24,707 bases of DNA from Plakobranchus ocellatus (taxonomy: Eukaryota; Mollusca; Gastropoda; Plakobranchidae). The stretch is taken from positions 692,531 through 717,237 of the forward strand of contig BLXT01005114.1 in assembly GCA_019648995.1 (NCBI GenBank). Reading direction: 5' to 3'. Positions 1-12,245 of this stretch are shown piece after piece. A program made the position numbers and the translations under genes. Within the stretch, counting starts at the first letter, position 1; the number at the start of each line of letters is the position of its first letter. The notes under the pieces were generated by a model. It was not told where the DNA came from and did no database searches. It saw nothing but the letters and a program-made list of their open reading frames with translations.

Positions 1-187
1 CCAAAAAAAATAAAAGGGACTTACAAGATTTTGTTAAATAATGCAAAATCATTGTGAGAACATAAATTAAAGTACAGTGCAAAAGTTTTAAAAATGACAT
101 GGCATTTATTACTTTCTTTTCTTGTAGAGAAATTATTTTGCAAACATTGAAAGAAAAGATAGATATAAAACATACTTTCCTCTACAG

Positions 188-256
188 GTGGTGGTGGTGG
201 TGGTGGTTATGGAGGGAGAGATAGCTATGATGAAAATCGAGGAGGTTTCGGGGGAC
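188..256 (+). CDS. FUS: FET gene exon: Gly-rich/RGG1 segment (first exon in window)
   Basis: Acceptor ctctacag precedes it and donor gtaagtg follows. It is 69 bases, phase 1 at both ends. It opens with a (GTG)n run that reads as seven glycines when the split codon G|GT is completed, then [16 protein letters not shown]. The content is typical of the first RGG region between the low-complexity N-terminus and the RRM of FET proteins. Bases 1-187 upstream are intron. The symmetric phase means it could be skipped without changing frame. Confidence 0.85.
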
Positions 257-3200
257 GTAAGTGTTAAAATTTCTTTTTTTTTTTTTTTTGCCTGATTTAA
301 TTTAAATGATAGGGCTTTTTGTTGTTACATAAATTCTTTTAAAGTTGAAAGTTTGTTTAAATGGGAGAACATTTTTATAGTGTGGGATTTCTTTTCACTT
401 TGCCACTGTTAAGAACTTGATTCCTCTGGTTTTTTTTTTTTTATTTTTTTATTTTTTCTTTTTTGGTTCTCTTGGTCTTTGTGAAACAAGTGTAACACAT
501 CTTTCTGTCTCTAGGAGGAAGAGGAGGTCCAGGTGGAGACAGAGGAGGTGGTGGATTTGGGTAAGTTTATTCTTTATTTCTTAATTTAAAAAAAAATAGT
601 TTCATGTATCAAAGATTTTTATTCATCCAGAGAGGGCAAAACATACACTTAGTACTTCACCCGATTAGTGGTTAAAGCCATTTAATTCTTTGTATCGCAT
701 TGCACTAAAGCATGAAGTTATAGTCAGAAATTGGAGGCACACATTCATGAAGGAAATTTTGAAAAGACATAGTACTGTGGTAGGCTATTTACACTAGGGT
801 AGTTGTAACAGTTCTGGAAAATCTGTGCAAAGGACAACTGGTCATATTTATGTTGCAATTTAGACTGGTAACTTACTGCCCACACAAAATCGAGGGAAAA
901 AAATGCTTTAAAAAACAAAACCAAAAAGAAAACTGCTTTGCTTTCAGGGGATTTGAACCTTAGGAAATTTCCTCGATATGCTCTTGACAATCACATTGTT
1001 AAGTCACTCACTGGGAGAGGAATCTCACCCTTTAGTTAATATATATAAAAAAAATGTACAAGACTTAGTGTAACTTACATTTTTCTCCTACGCCTAGTGA
1101 GCATTAAGGCCTAGGCCTTTAGTGGGGGCCTACCTATTACCAAAATTGGTTTTTTTTTTTTTTTTTTTTTTGAAAAAAGGGAGGCAGATGATGAACTCAG
1201 AATAGCTGAGAGTATTCTTGTTAAATCTATTATTGAATGATTTCTCTACAAGCCTCGAAGTTACATGATATGTCTGCAAGAATCCATGAAACATGACCAA
1301 TTGTTATAGGTAAAAGAAATGTTCATTAGGGGATTGGATAAGAAATTATTTATTATGAAAAAGTGTTCTGGAGACGCAGTATCTATAAAAGTTCTAAGCT
1401 CAATGCACTGCAAATAGAGCAGGCAGCAAGTGACTTGATCCAGATTCCAGGCATTTTTTTTATATATTTTTTTTTTTTCTTGAAGTCTACGCAGCTTTTT
1501 TTTTTTCTGGGAAGTGAGGGTTTTGTGTGTTTGAAACAAGGTTAATTAGTGTGGTTTCATTTTTTTTTTTGTGCCATTAACAAATACTTTACTTGTCTTT
1601 TAGCAGGTCAAATGAACCTACCTCGATAGCGAATTGCATAAATTATTGAAGTGTATAACTACTAGGTATGAATTAAATAAGACAGAGTGTTGGGATGCAT
1701 AAACTTTATAGCAAATGCACAGGATTTTGTGCTCTTTTTAGGTGGGGTGGGAATTTTTATTTTTTGAGTTACTATTTTGATCAAGATGTGGTTTTCGAGG
1801 TACATGTATATATACATCCCTAAAAATGATCACATTTTTGCATTACACAACTGCACTATGAAGGAATAGAGAACCAAGGTGTTACTTAAAGCGAATCATA
1901 GTTTTATTCACCAAGAAAATAATAAATACATTACAAGAGCTGGGTAATGTGACCTGGTTTGGTTGTGATAAGAAGCAATAACTGCTTCGGTATGTTAAAC
2001 AAATACAATATTTAAAAGCAAAGTATTTTCATGTGGCTCTGATTGTCTTTGTAAAAAAATGTTTTAAGAGTTTTTGTGTTAGTGGGTCACAAATCATCAC
2101 TGTGCATGGTGACAAGAATGTCAAATGACATTTTAGTCTGAAACTGAGAAAAAGGATTCGAGAATTTTAAGGTATGTTATTGCATGGCATTTATGAATAA
2201 ACAATTTCCAGGTTTCCAGGGTTGTGTAACGAGTAGGAAAAAATTTGAATCTCAGATTATATTAAAGCTGTACAAACAAAAATTATTTTTGGCATAAACA
2301 AGAAAAAATTATTGTGTACAACCCTAATTCCCTCTTTCATGGTGTTACAATTATCAGGTTCATTTCCTTTATGATTTTGTTTTTACTCCCAAATCAATCA
2401 TGCATACATTGCACCTTGTAAAAATTGGTGGGGCTTTTCTCATGGACACGTAGTCATTTACTCCTGCAATAATTATATTGATCCTCATGAAATATGTGAA
2501 ATTATGGGTTTTTTAGTCTTAATTTTTTGCATGGCCACCATGCCAAAATCATTACTGTCACATATGAGACTTGGGAGCCATCAACTGAAACAACTGTGTC
2601 TGATGTGTAAGAACAGGTAGCTTCACTTAAGGTACACTTTATTTCTTTGAATATGTTACCAAACGGCTTTTATTTTTAAGTTCTTTACAAGATGCATGCC
2701 ATGGTAAGTGATGAAAATTGTGGTCTTTGAAAATAATTTTACATGGGTGGGAAAAAAATATACGGAACAATTATAAGTAATTTTTGTATTTATAGAGACT
2801 GAGGTGTTTTACTAGCACCTAAGACTGTTATTGTATGTGCTGGACTGGTTGGAATGTGATATTGCTACATTTTACTATTTATTTGGAATGGGGAAAAAGG
2901 GTTTGGGAGCATAACCTAAATAAACTATGCCTTGTATTTCATGGCATCTGATTTTGTTGGGAAATTACCTTTTTAAAGAAACAAGAACAAACTTCCAATA
3001 GGCTGTTATTTTTAGCGGTTTTAATATAGCAAGAAAGTGGATGTGTGTTTATTAAATATTAAATAATTGTGCTGTTGATGTTGACAAATTTACAAAATTG
3101 ATTTGCTGATACCAAACAAGTTGCTGATTGATTCAGTTGGTTTTTACAACTACATTATGAGAGGTATGGAAACTTGATGACATCAGAGCCACAAAGAACA

Positions 3201-6200
3201 AAATACTAATTTGGTGTGTTGAAGAAACCTTTCTTTATTAATCCTCTACTTGAAATACATAGATTTACATGCTTCACAAGACAGCAATGGGTGTGGCTTT
3301 GTAAAATATTCTAATCTGCTGTGGTAACTCCCGCTAAATCCTGTTTTGGATTGCAACCTTGTGGGCTGTCATTTATGTGCTTAAAACCAAATAGTTCTGT
3401 TCACAAAGAGGCCGTTACATAGTGTTGGCAAAAAGAAGGCTGATGCTGGACATCAGCTCTCTCTCCCCTTTAAGAGGCTGGTGTTGTATCTACGTGAGCG
3501 GATTCAATGTTGCAGAATGCTTAACAACTCCCATCTTCATACTTCCTTCTCAGTGGTCGCGGTGGCGGTGGATTCAACAAATTTGGAGATAGGGGTGGTA
3601 AGTCCCTTGGTCCAAACAGGGTTTACTTTCTGGTACTCCCCAATGACCACTTTTTATTTTATTAAGCTTGTGTGTTGCAAAAAAAAAAAAAATGTCCTAT
3701 TTTGATGTCGCTTATAATGGTATGACTTTTAGAAGCAGATAAATATCCAATACCTGTGAGAAATCTGGTTTGAATGAGTATGTTCTTGTATATTTATATC
3801 ACATCAATTATAATACTTTACGCTAGAAGGGAAAAAATAGTCTTCTTTGACAAATGGGTAGGTGATTCTGAATAGCTTTTAGATGAAATTCGTTAACTGT
3901 AAGGTTGACAATTAAAAAGAGATAGATCTTTTATTGTTGCTGTCTTGTCATTGAAAGAGAACTTATTAATGATTCCCATACCATAAAAAAAAAGAAATAA
4001 AATAAATATTTAAAAATGGTTAGAATTATATAAGCATAAAAGTCTTTTTGTATTTTGCCTTTTAGTACCAATACCAGGTAATGGTTTTTATAGGCTTCTA
4101 TGCCAGTTTCATTAAAAAAAAATATTTTTCTTCTCTCTTGGTGGTCATGAAATTTGTACAGACCTACTGGAAATGGCATGGTTTTGGTGATAAAATGTGG
4201 TATGAAAATAAATATCAATAAGATATATATTTTGGAGGTAATCCATCAAACTTGACATGAAAGATTACATATGTGCTCACATTTCAGACTTTAATGTAAC
4301 AATAGTATCTTGAAGCCTTTAAAAGTGGAGTCAATTCACAAAAATATTTGCAAAATCTGCACATTTTGGCTTGTTTCCAAAATAAAATTTACTTCGAAAT
4401 TGAATAAACTGTATTGATCCCACTGAAAAGAGAAAACGCTTGGTTTTTCAGTCGTGAAAAATCTATACCGGTATCTTTATATACCTTTAAAAGAAAAAAA
4501 AAACTTGGTCTCCGAGTACTCTGATCCTTAAGCCTATTATGACCTCTTGACAAACATTAAGGGCAAGAGCCACTTCAATGGCTTAAGATATTAAAAAATC
4601 TACACATTTTAAAAATTGAGGGTGGACTCAATTAAGGTATTACAGAAAAGTCAATTTTTTTAAAGAGCTTTGTTTTGAGGGTTTGGAGAAAATTTTTTGT
4701 TTAGATGACTTTTAACACATCAGAATACATGCAATATCAAATGCATCACAAAAAGAAAAATACTGTTTGGAAATGGAGATTAATTTTATAGGGAAAAATT
4801 TTGTTTCACTTGATGTACAAAGTATTTCATACAGAAATATTTTGATTTTTTTAATCCCCATAATTTGCTTCAGGCCTCTGTCAGCTGCACAAAGTCCTTG
4901 ATAGGGCTGCTCTAAGAGTTGGTAAAACACCCAGGTTCATTGTAGAAATAGTAGATTTTGGCCTTTTTATGTGGGGAAAAAAATGCTACAGGCCACAGTT
5001 AAACATCCTCAAAGTTTGTTGAAGATGGCATACAAGACAATTGTCATGTACATGGTCCTTAAACAACTTGGAAGGATTTTAAATGAGGGCTTATCTTTAG
5101 GACATGATTGTTATTAAAGTAATGATAGTGTTTAAAGCCAAACAAAGGTTTTGTTGCACACAACTTTTTTCAAAGATTACATTAATTCTCAAAGGGCAGC
5201 CTCTAAACCTTGTCCTTTGCATGCTTAATCTCTTATCTTAAAAGACATATTCGTTATGCAGAGTTGAAATTCCTAAGTTGTACAGTGATAATACCACTTT
5301 CTGGCCAGGGAAGATAATAAAATGCCAGCTTAATCAAAACCTTATTTGTGAAACACTGATAGATAATGCAAAGTTAAGCATGATGTTTTATTAGGAACAA
5401 CCTGGTAACCCCCAAGTTTGAAGAAATGTTCCCATTCCATTGGATTTCTTGAGGTTTTTTTCGAGATATTTTTTTTTCTTCAAGAGAGAAGCTTTTCCCA
5501 TTTAAATTGACAAGATTCACAACTTTCAAGAATAGCATGTAGCACTATTACACAAATTGTAAGTCTAAATGCATCAAAAGTCAAAAAGGACACTTGAAGT
5601 ATAGGCTATAGAATTTTTCCCATTTTTTAAAATGCTCTTTGACCTATGCAAATATTTGTATCACTAACCTGCACAGCCACATGCAGCTTCCAGATATCAA
5701 GTTCTCCATGTGTAAATTGACTACTAGGAGACCAGCTTCACATCAAATAAGCATTATTTAAAAAAAAAAAATAATTGAATATTTGTTTAAAGAGTACTTT
5801 CATTTTGATCAGATCATCATCTGAAAATTTCAATAGAAGTTAAGTATGTTAAGAGGTGTCTTTTTTACAATATTTGCTGCTTTTGTATGTTGCAGTTTGT
5901 TATGACATATCTCTGTAAGTGATCTGAAAAACTCGATTCCATCCAATGAAAATATGTATGGGTACAACTACATGCAGTGAACTCTGTCTTCTAGCTTAAA
6001 GATGCGAATACTAGCTAGATGTTGGGAAACCTTTATCGATGCTGATGTTAGAATCCAGGTCACCTTTTTTTCTTTCAAACTGCCAAGTGCCCATTTGCAT
6101 ACATTGTGGCACTAAGGGTTCTAAAAATATCGAATTCAATGTAAAAAAAAAAAAAAGACCTTGTAAATGATATGCTTTGACTTGCCGAGTTTTTTGGCTT

Positions 6201-9200
6201 ATCTCTAATATTTTGGTGAATCCATATCTTTCCTTATATTTCATCATCCTTTCATCTATGAAATGCTCTGGTATGGTTGAAATAAGTTCATACTTTTCAT
6301 TCTGATATACATTATTCTAATCTTGGCTAATTTACCATCTGGGTTTTCTAGATTAACGTCTTGCACTTCAAAAAACATCAGACCTTTATGTCTCTGCACA
6401 CTCAAAAATCTTCTTGCCCAAAGACCAGTCTTCACTCTGTACGGACTTGGGACTTGATCACATATATATTTATATGGTATATTTGTATACATACTCAAAC
6501 AAGAAAACTATAAAATTCATCCACATTCATCTCTACCCACGTTACATACACATACCTTCCCAGCATTACGAAAAATTCGTAATTATTACTAAATATGCAT
6601 CAGATTACGAAAATACGAAAATGCCTCATTCATTACAAATTTTTTTATGGCTCAAGCACAGCAAATCTGTCTTCAGTTCAGTGAAGGAGCCAGAGTTGCC
6701 GGAACGCTTGAAGAAGACCTGTACCCTTAGAGTATGGGTCGTTCTATTAAATGTAAAGACTTCAAGGTGTATCATAGCTGTAAATTTTAATTTACAGACC
6801 ACGTACATATGTAGAGGGAAGTACAATATTAGTTCTAACATAAGCTGCTTATGGGAAAAAAAAATCCCAAGAAATTCAACAGTATCAGAAAGGTTGCATT
6901 TTTGCTATTACTAATTTTGGGTCTAAATTACGAATTTTTTCCTCTTGGTTTACTAAATTGGATGATCCCAACTAGGCAGGTATGCATACATGCTGGGCTT
7001 CTCTTCACCTTCAACCATAGCATACCCAATTGTCCATTCATGCAGCTGTTGCACCCAATCTAAGGTAAAATATAAACAGAATAAGTCCACTGGCCTAGGG
7101 AACTTTCTGTAGCCTGCCCTGGTTATCTCAGTCAGAATGATGCCAGGTGGCATGGGCCGGGTGTAGTAGGACCAAAGTCTCATTACTGCTCTCTCTCCAC
7201 CTATTCTGGCATGTTGTCTTGTTTAAAAGACACAGAAACAAATTGGGACTTATCATGATAAAAGTATTCTTTGAATTTCCAATTAATCCAACTTTCTACA
7301 TTATCATAGTTGAAAAGGGCATCAGCAATTAGAGGTGAGGTCCAATCGTCATCAGGTACCTTGTCTGGAACAGACATTGGCAATCATGTTCCCCCACTCA
7401 AACCTATCCTCAGTTAACCTTATATAAAGTTGTTATTGCAACCCTTGCATATTGCCCATCACTTAAGATTTTCAATAAAAGATATTCTTTGTCTACCTCT
7501 ACTGTGTTTACTTTCAATCTTTCCAGTGATTGCCAAGTGTTCTAAAGCCTTGTGTCAGCAAATATGGCCTAAAAACTGTAGTTGCCTCTGTCTTATGGCT
7601 TTAATTAGTGATCGCTCGAGATTAGCCTCTTTCAGTACCAATTCATTTGATTTTTTTTCCGTTTATGATATCCTCATCATTCTTCTGATGAACCACATCT
7701 CTACTGCTTCTATTCTTTCTCTGTTTTTGTGTTTATTGTCCAACACTTACTACCATATAAAAGTACTGACCATACATATGTATGGTAGTGAGTGTTGTGA
7801 GATCTAATAGTTTCTGATAAATATCTAGACTAGTGAAAGATTGCCTAATGTTCTATTTAGAACTGGATGTAATTTATTTATTCTATCATTTTTGTTGTTG
7901 TATAAGTACAGAAAAGAGGCACATATTTTCCTCAATCAAGTGAGAATTCCAGTTTTTTTTATCTTGTATAACTTACTGCCACTCTCAAATCTAGTTTGGA
8001 TCATGTTTTAGGATTATTATGTAGAATCCTAATTTTCCTGCATTTCCTTATGTATAGCTGATTCTAGATGGATTGTTATTGTAATTTTATCTTATAGCTG
8101 TACCCAGGCTCTTGTAATGGACAAACCGGATCTAAATCTGGGTCTGGCTTAACTTAAAGCAGTCATCATTGTTATCAAACCACTCTTCTACATATACAAC
8201 ATTCCAAATACACAAGTATCTTTACTTAAGCTGAATAAAAAAATCAAGAAAATGTAAGATTAGTAGACAGAGACGTTTGGAATCTTTGCGCAGGACAAAC
8301 TGGATTTTTAATACACTCGTTTCATCTTTTTCTCTCTCAGAAAATATGAACAAAATATATTTTTCAAGTGTAAGAAGACCCCTTTTTGAATATGAACTAT
8401 GAATAAAGGATATACATTTGTCAAAATTTAGCGAAAATGAGCTCGCTGGCTCAATGAAGGTGGTATGTCATCGGTCCGGATTGATTGAAATCTCAATTTT
8501 GGAACAACGTGAGTAAGGTGAACACCTTGAGATTTTAAAGAAGATTGTACTCAGGTGTAACTTCTTTCATTATACGGGTTTTTCCTTGCTTGATTGAACT
8601 CTCTCAGTTCTACTTACAAAATAAAACAGAAATTGAATTTCGATCTGCTTTAGTAAGGCAGTTTAGAATATCTATTTGGGTGCTTTGATGCAATTGTGTG
8701 GCATAATTTTTTAATAACTACAAAACTTACTTCAGGTTCATCAAGTAGATTGTTAAATCACATGGCCAATCAAATTGGTGAGTGCCTGTGGTCAAAATGC
8801 TCCTGATCTTAGAGTGCAAATAAAATCGACCTTTTTATTTAAGTGCTCTGCTGTGCTGAATGTATATTTGTAACCAACAAAGAAAGTTTAAAAAAAAAAA
8901 TGGCCATTTCAAATGGTGAAGATCATGTGTGACTGCATGTAATAGTAATGCACACAAAGACAACTTACATTAATACAAACCTGATCCAATTGCCTTTCTT
9001 AAAAACTTTTATGGAGATCAACCAGGAAAAGGGGAGGGAAAAAATTCATAAAATTCTTTAAAAAGGCCTTGGTTTTTTTTATTAAATTCTTTGGGGCAAA
9101 ATAGGGTTCAAGGCAAGTTTCACAAAACACTTCGCTTTGACATCTTCTTTCTATTGTTTAAATTAGCAATTTATATTTTTAAATTAAATAATTATTCAAA

Positions 9201-12200
9201 CAGAATGGTTGCATCATTTAGTATTATTGTGCCAAAATCTTGTGGGAATCCCAATAGAATCATTTACTTACAAAATTGGTATTAAAAAAATGTGGAAAAC
9301 CAAAGTACCCCAAGAGTTGTGAAAATTATACAGATTTTAGTCGCCGTAGGTGAAATGTTGGTTCACAAAATAAATTGAACAACTGTCAACCAGTTTCCTT
9401 AAACACTTAAAGAGCTTCAAAAAACAGCTTACCTTTTAGATCATCTGGATGTGAAAAGGCTAAGATTTTATGTGGTTTCATTCAGAAAGTTATCCTATAT
9501 AATATTGTGCGATAAGATGTAAAATTGTGATTTAAACTCTCAAATTTACAGAAATTTTCAAAAGCTTGCTTACTGTCTCTTAGGCTGTTTTGTTCTACAT
9601 TGTATTCACCAAAACTTGTCACTGGTTGATTAAGATAGGAAAAAATGGTGTGAAAAATAAGATATATGGGATAAAAAAAAGAGGGCATAGTTAAGTTGAC
9701 TTTTGAATTTTCGTCTCTAGTTTCATGGCTTAAATACTGATTATGTATTATAGAGTGGACTGTATCAGCATTTTTTCTGAAGATGAGTTCATATTAGTTT
9801 GAATTCAATAGTTGATATTGTTGTCAACAGAAGCGTTTGTAACATTTGTGGAATGAGGGATATACATCTTTTTTGAAAAGAAATAAAGAAACAAAAATGC
9901 AAATTTGACTAATGCAATAAAAATTATGCAAAGATTGGGTGTATATGTACTTTTTTCTAGTGCTTGCAATTTTCTCCTTAATAGATTTCTCAACTGAATT
10001 TAATTTCAAGGTTCTTGAACAATTCCCCATGATAATACTAGATTAAGTCTGGCGGGCCATATACCTTTGGTGATCTTGCCATGTGGTTAATGTTGTCTTG
10101 AGTTGATTCAAGAAAAATAGAAGTGTTGGTATAGGCTGAACTATTGTGCTATCTTCTTTGCACCAAAGTAAAAAGGTATGGAGGTCAACAGAGTTGAAAA
10201 AAGAAGCTATGAAACTTGCTTCTTAAAAGTACTATTATAGTACTCTCACTATCTTGTAAACCTTCAATATTCTTTATAGGCAAAGGCTGGTTATGAATAA
10301 TGTTTTGGAATGCTCTTTTAATTTTTTTTTTTTTAACAAAACAACCACAACATTACAGTTTTGGGGCAGGTTTCTATATTTTAAGTAGCTTAGCCTTTGA
10401 TCTCACAGATTTGATTTTTAGATTTACTCAATCAGGTCTTGTTGAGCAATGAAGCAACAATAAAAATTAATGACTCAAATTCACAATTCTTACTCATGGG
10501 TCTTAGTAGAATTGATGGAGTAAAAGTATGCAAAGATAATTTTATTTTGTGTTCACAAGTTTTTTTAAGAATATTGAATGCTACTTAAATGTGCAGTTGC
10601 AAAGTGAATTTTGCGATGCCTAAAGCAAATTGATTGTTGTATTATATTTCTTCTAGTGCATTTGTAAGCTTTTTTGAAATGCTTGAGTTACTCACAAACG
10701 AGTCCTGTTTGTAGCCGGGTGCAGGTCCACAAACCTGTGTCACTTGCTACTGAGGCTACTGAACTTCATGCAAGTTTTAGAAAGAGCTAGTTTGGCCTCT
10801 ACAAATCTGAGGCATTAAAATCAAATCAATACTCCACAATTGATCCATGAAGCCATACTTCATGTTTAAAGATGGCTGTATGCACTAAAGATAGTGCACC
10901 AGTGATGGCTGTCTGTTGAGAGGTGCTCTCTAGGGTGCTTTGAACCTTTTCCTAATAGCTGTTGTTACTGCAAATTTCTCATTTTTGTTGCAGCACATAA
11001 AAAAAACCAAAAACAATATTGGTAATGATATACCATGGTCTTAAAACAGGCTGATTGCATGTTCAAACCTTTTTCTAGTAATGAAAGGCTCTCTGCAATC
11101 GGTCAACACTCTTCAATGTGGCAGAGCACGGGTCAAAATATAAAAAATTAACCTCAGCCTCTTGGCACATCACTGCTCATGGTTGTCATTTAAAACTATA
11201 ATGTGATATTTTGTTGGTTGAATGAAAAATATATATATATATATATGATTATTTACATATATGCAAAAGTGCAGGAACAAAGGTTGTTCTTATACCAAAC
11301 AATGTTACTTATCTGATACATGTATCGAGCAGGACCGCATCATTTGTAGGTACTATTATTATATCTTAAACAAATTTGTTGGTTCTTACAGCAACAATAT
11401 TATACACCTGATAAATGTGTTGGGCATGACCATATCATTTGTAGGTTCCATTATTAATTCTTAAACAAATTTGCTGTTTACTGATTTATTTAACAAAAAA
11501 AAAAANNNNNNNNNNNNNAAAAAAAAAAATACTGAAATTAATCCCTCAAAAGTTACTGTTGAAAACTTTGAAGAAAAAAAACAAGAACCCCTCCCCCACA
11601 AATTTCTTTCTCATTTTTTATATATAAATGGCACTCTGTACATCAACTATTATTCAGGTAACAGTGACAAAAATTTAACACAGGTTACCTCTTATTTGGA
11701 AGTTTGTTCCCATAATTTCATTTTTAGCAAAAAGATTTAAAAAAGTTTTATACAACAGCAAAATTTTAAAAAAGGAAATTATCTTGAAAAGTCCATGATT
11801 TATTTGCGATGTGGAATTTTCTGTTCACATAGGTTGTGTTTACTGCAGTAAAACAAATGGTTCAAGGAAGAAAAAATAAAACACCAAGGAATACATTAGA
11901 AATATGTTCTTTTTCCATGGCACAAAATTTTAATAATTCATTGCACCCATTACTATGACTATGAATACCACCAAGGGCATGTATGAAAGAAACCTTTACC
12001 TTAATTCAGTATGGTTTCAGCGGTCAGGATTGAGCTGTAATTTGAGTAAATATGGATATTTAATTATTTCTTGTACCCATTACCAATGCATACCATTGTG
12101 GGCATGTGTGAAATAAACCTTTACCTTAAGTCAGTTTGATTTCAGCATTAGGCCAAAGCTGTAATTTCAGTAAATCATGAATACAAAAAAAAAAAAAATA

Positions 12201-12214
12201 AATCTGGGATGCAG

Positions 12215-12245
<31 letters not shown>

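Noticed and set aside
2560..2605. CACATATGAGAC ... CTGATGTG as a snoRNA
   Set aside because: The core would be about 40 bases, the C box does not fit and there is no recognisable guide, despite CACA/TGTG at the ends.
2708..2802. GTGATGA ... CTGA as a further C/D snoRNA in the 3.0 kb intron
   Set aside because: No adjacent closing stem, and no guide that I can match to rRNA upstream of the D box.
6414..6914. 166-codon plus frame
   Set aside because: Longest frame in the window, but composition is irregular, no motif is recognisable, and it overlaps the inverted-repeat stretch in an intron.
7430..7807. 125-codon plus-strand frame as a gene
   Set aside because: It is the antisense shadow of the LINE reverse transcriptase fragment.
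10870..10960. Possible H/ACA RNA from the TGCACTA/TAGTGCA hairpin and repeated GATGGCTGT
   Set aside because: No convincing two-hairpin fold with H and ACA boxes at the right places.
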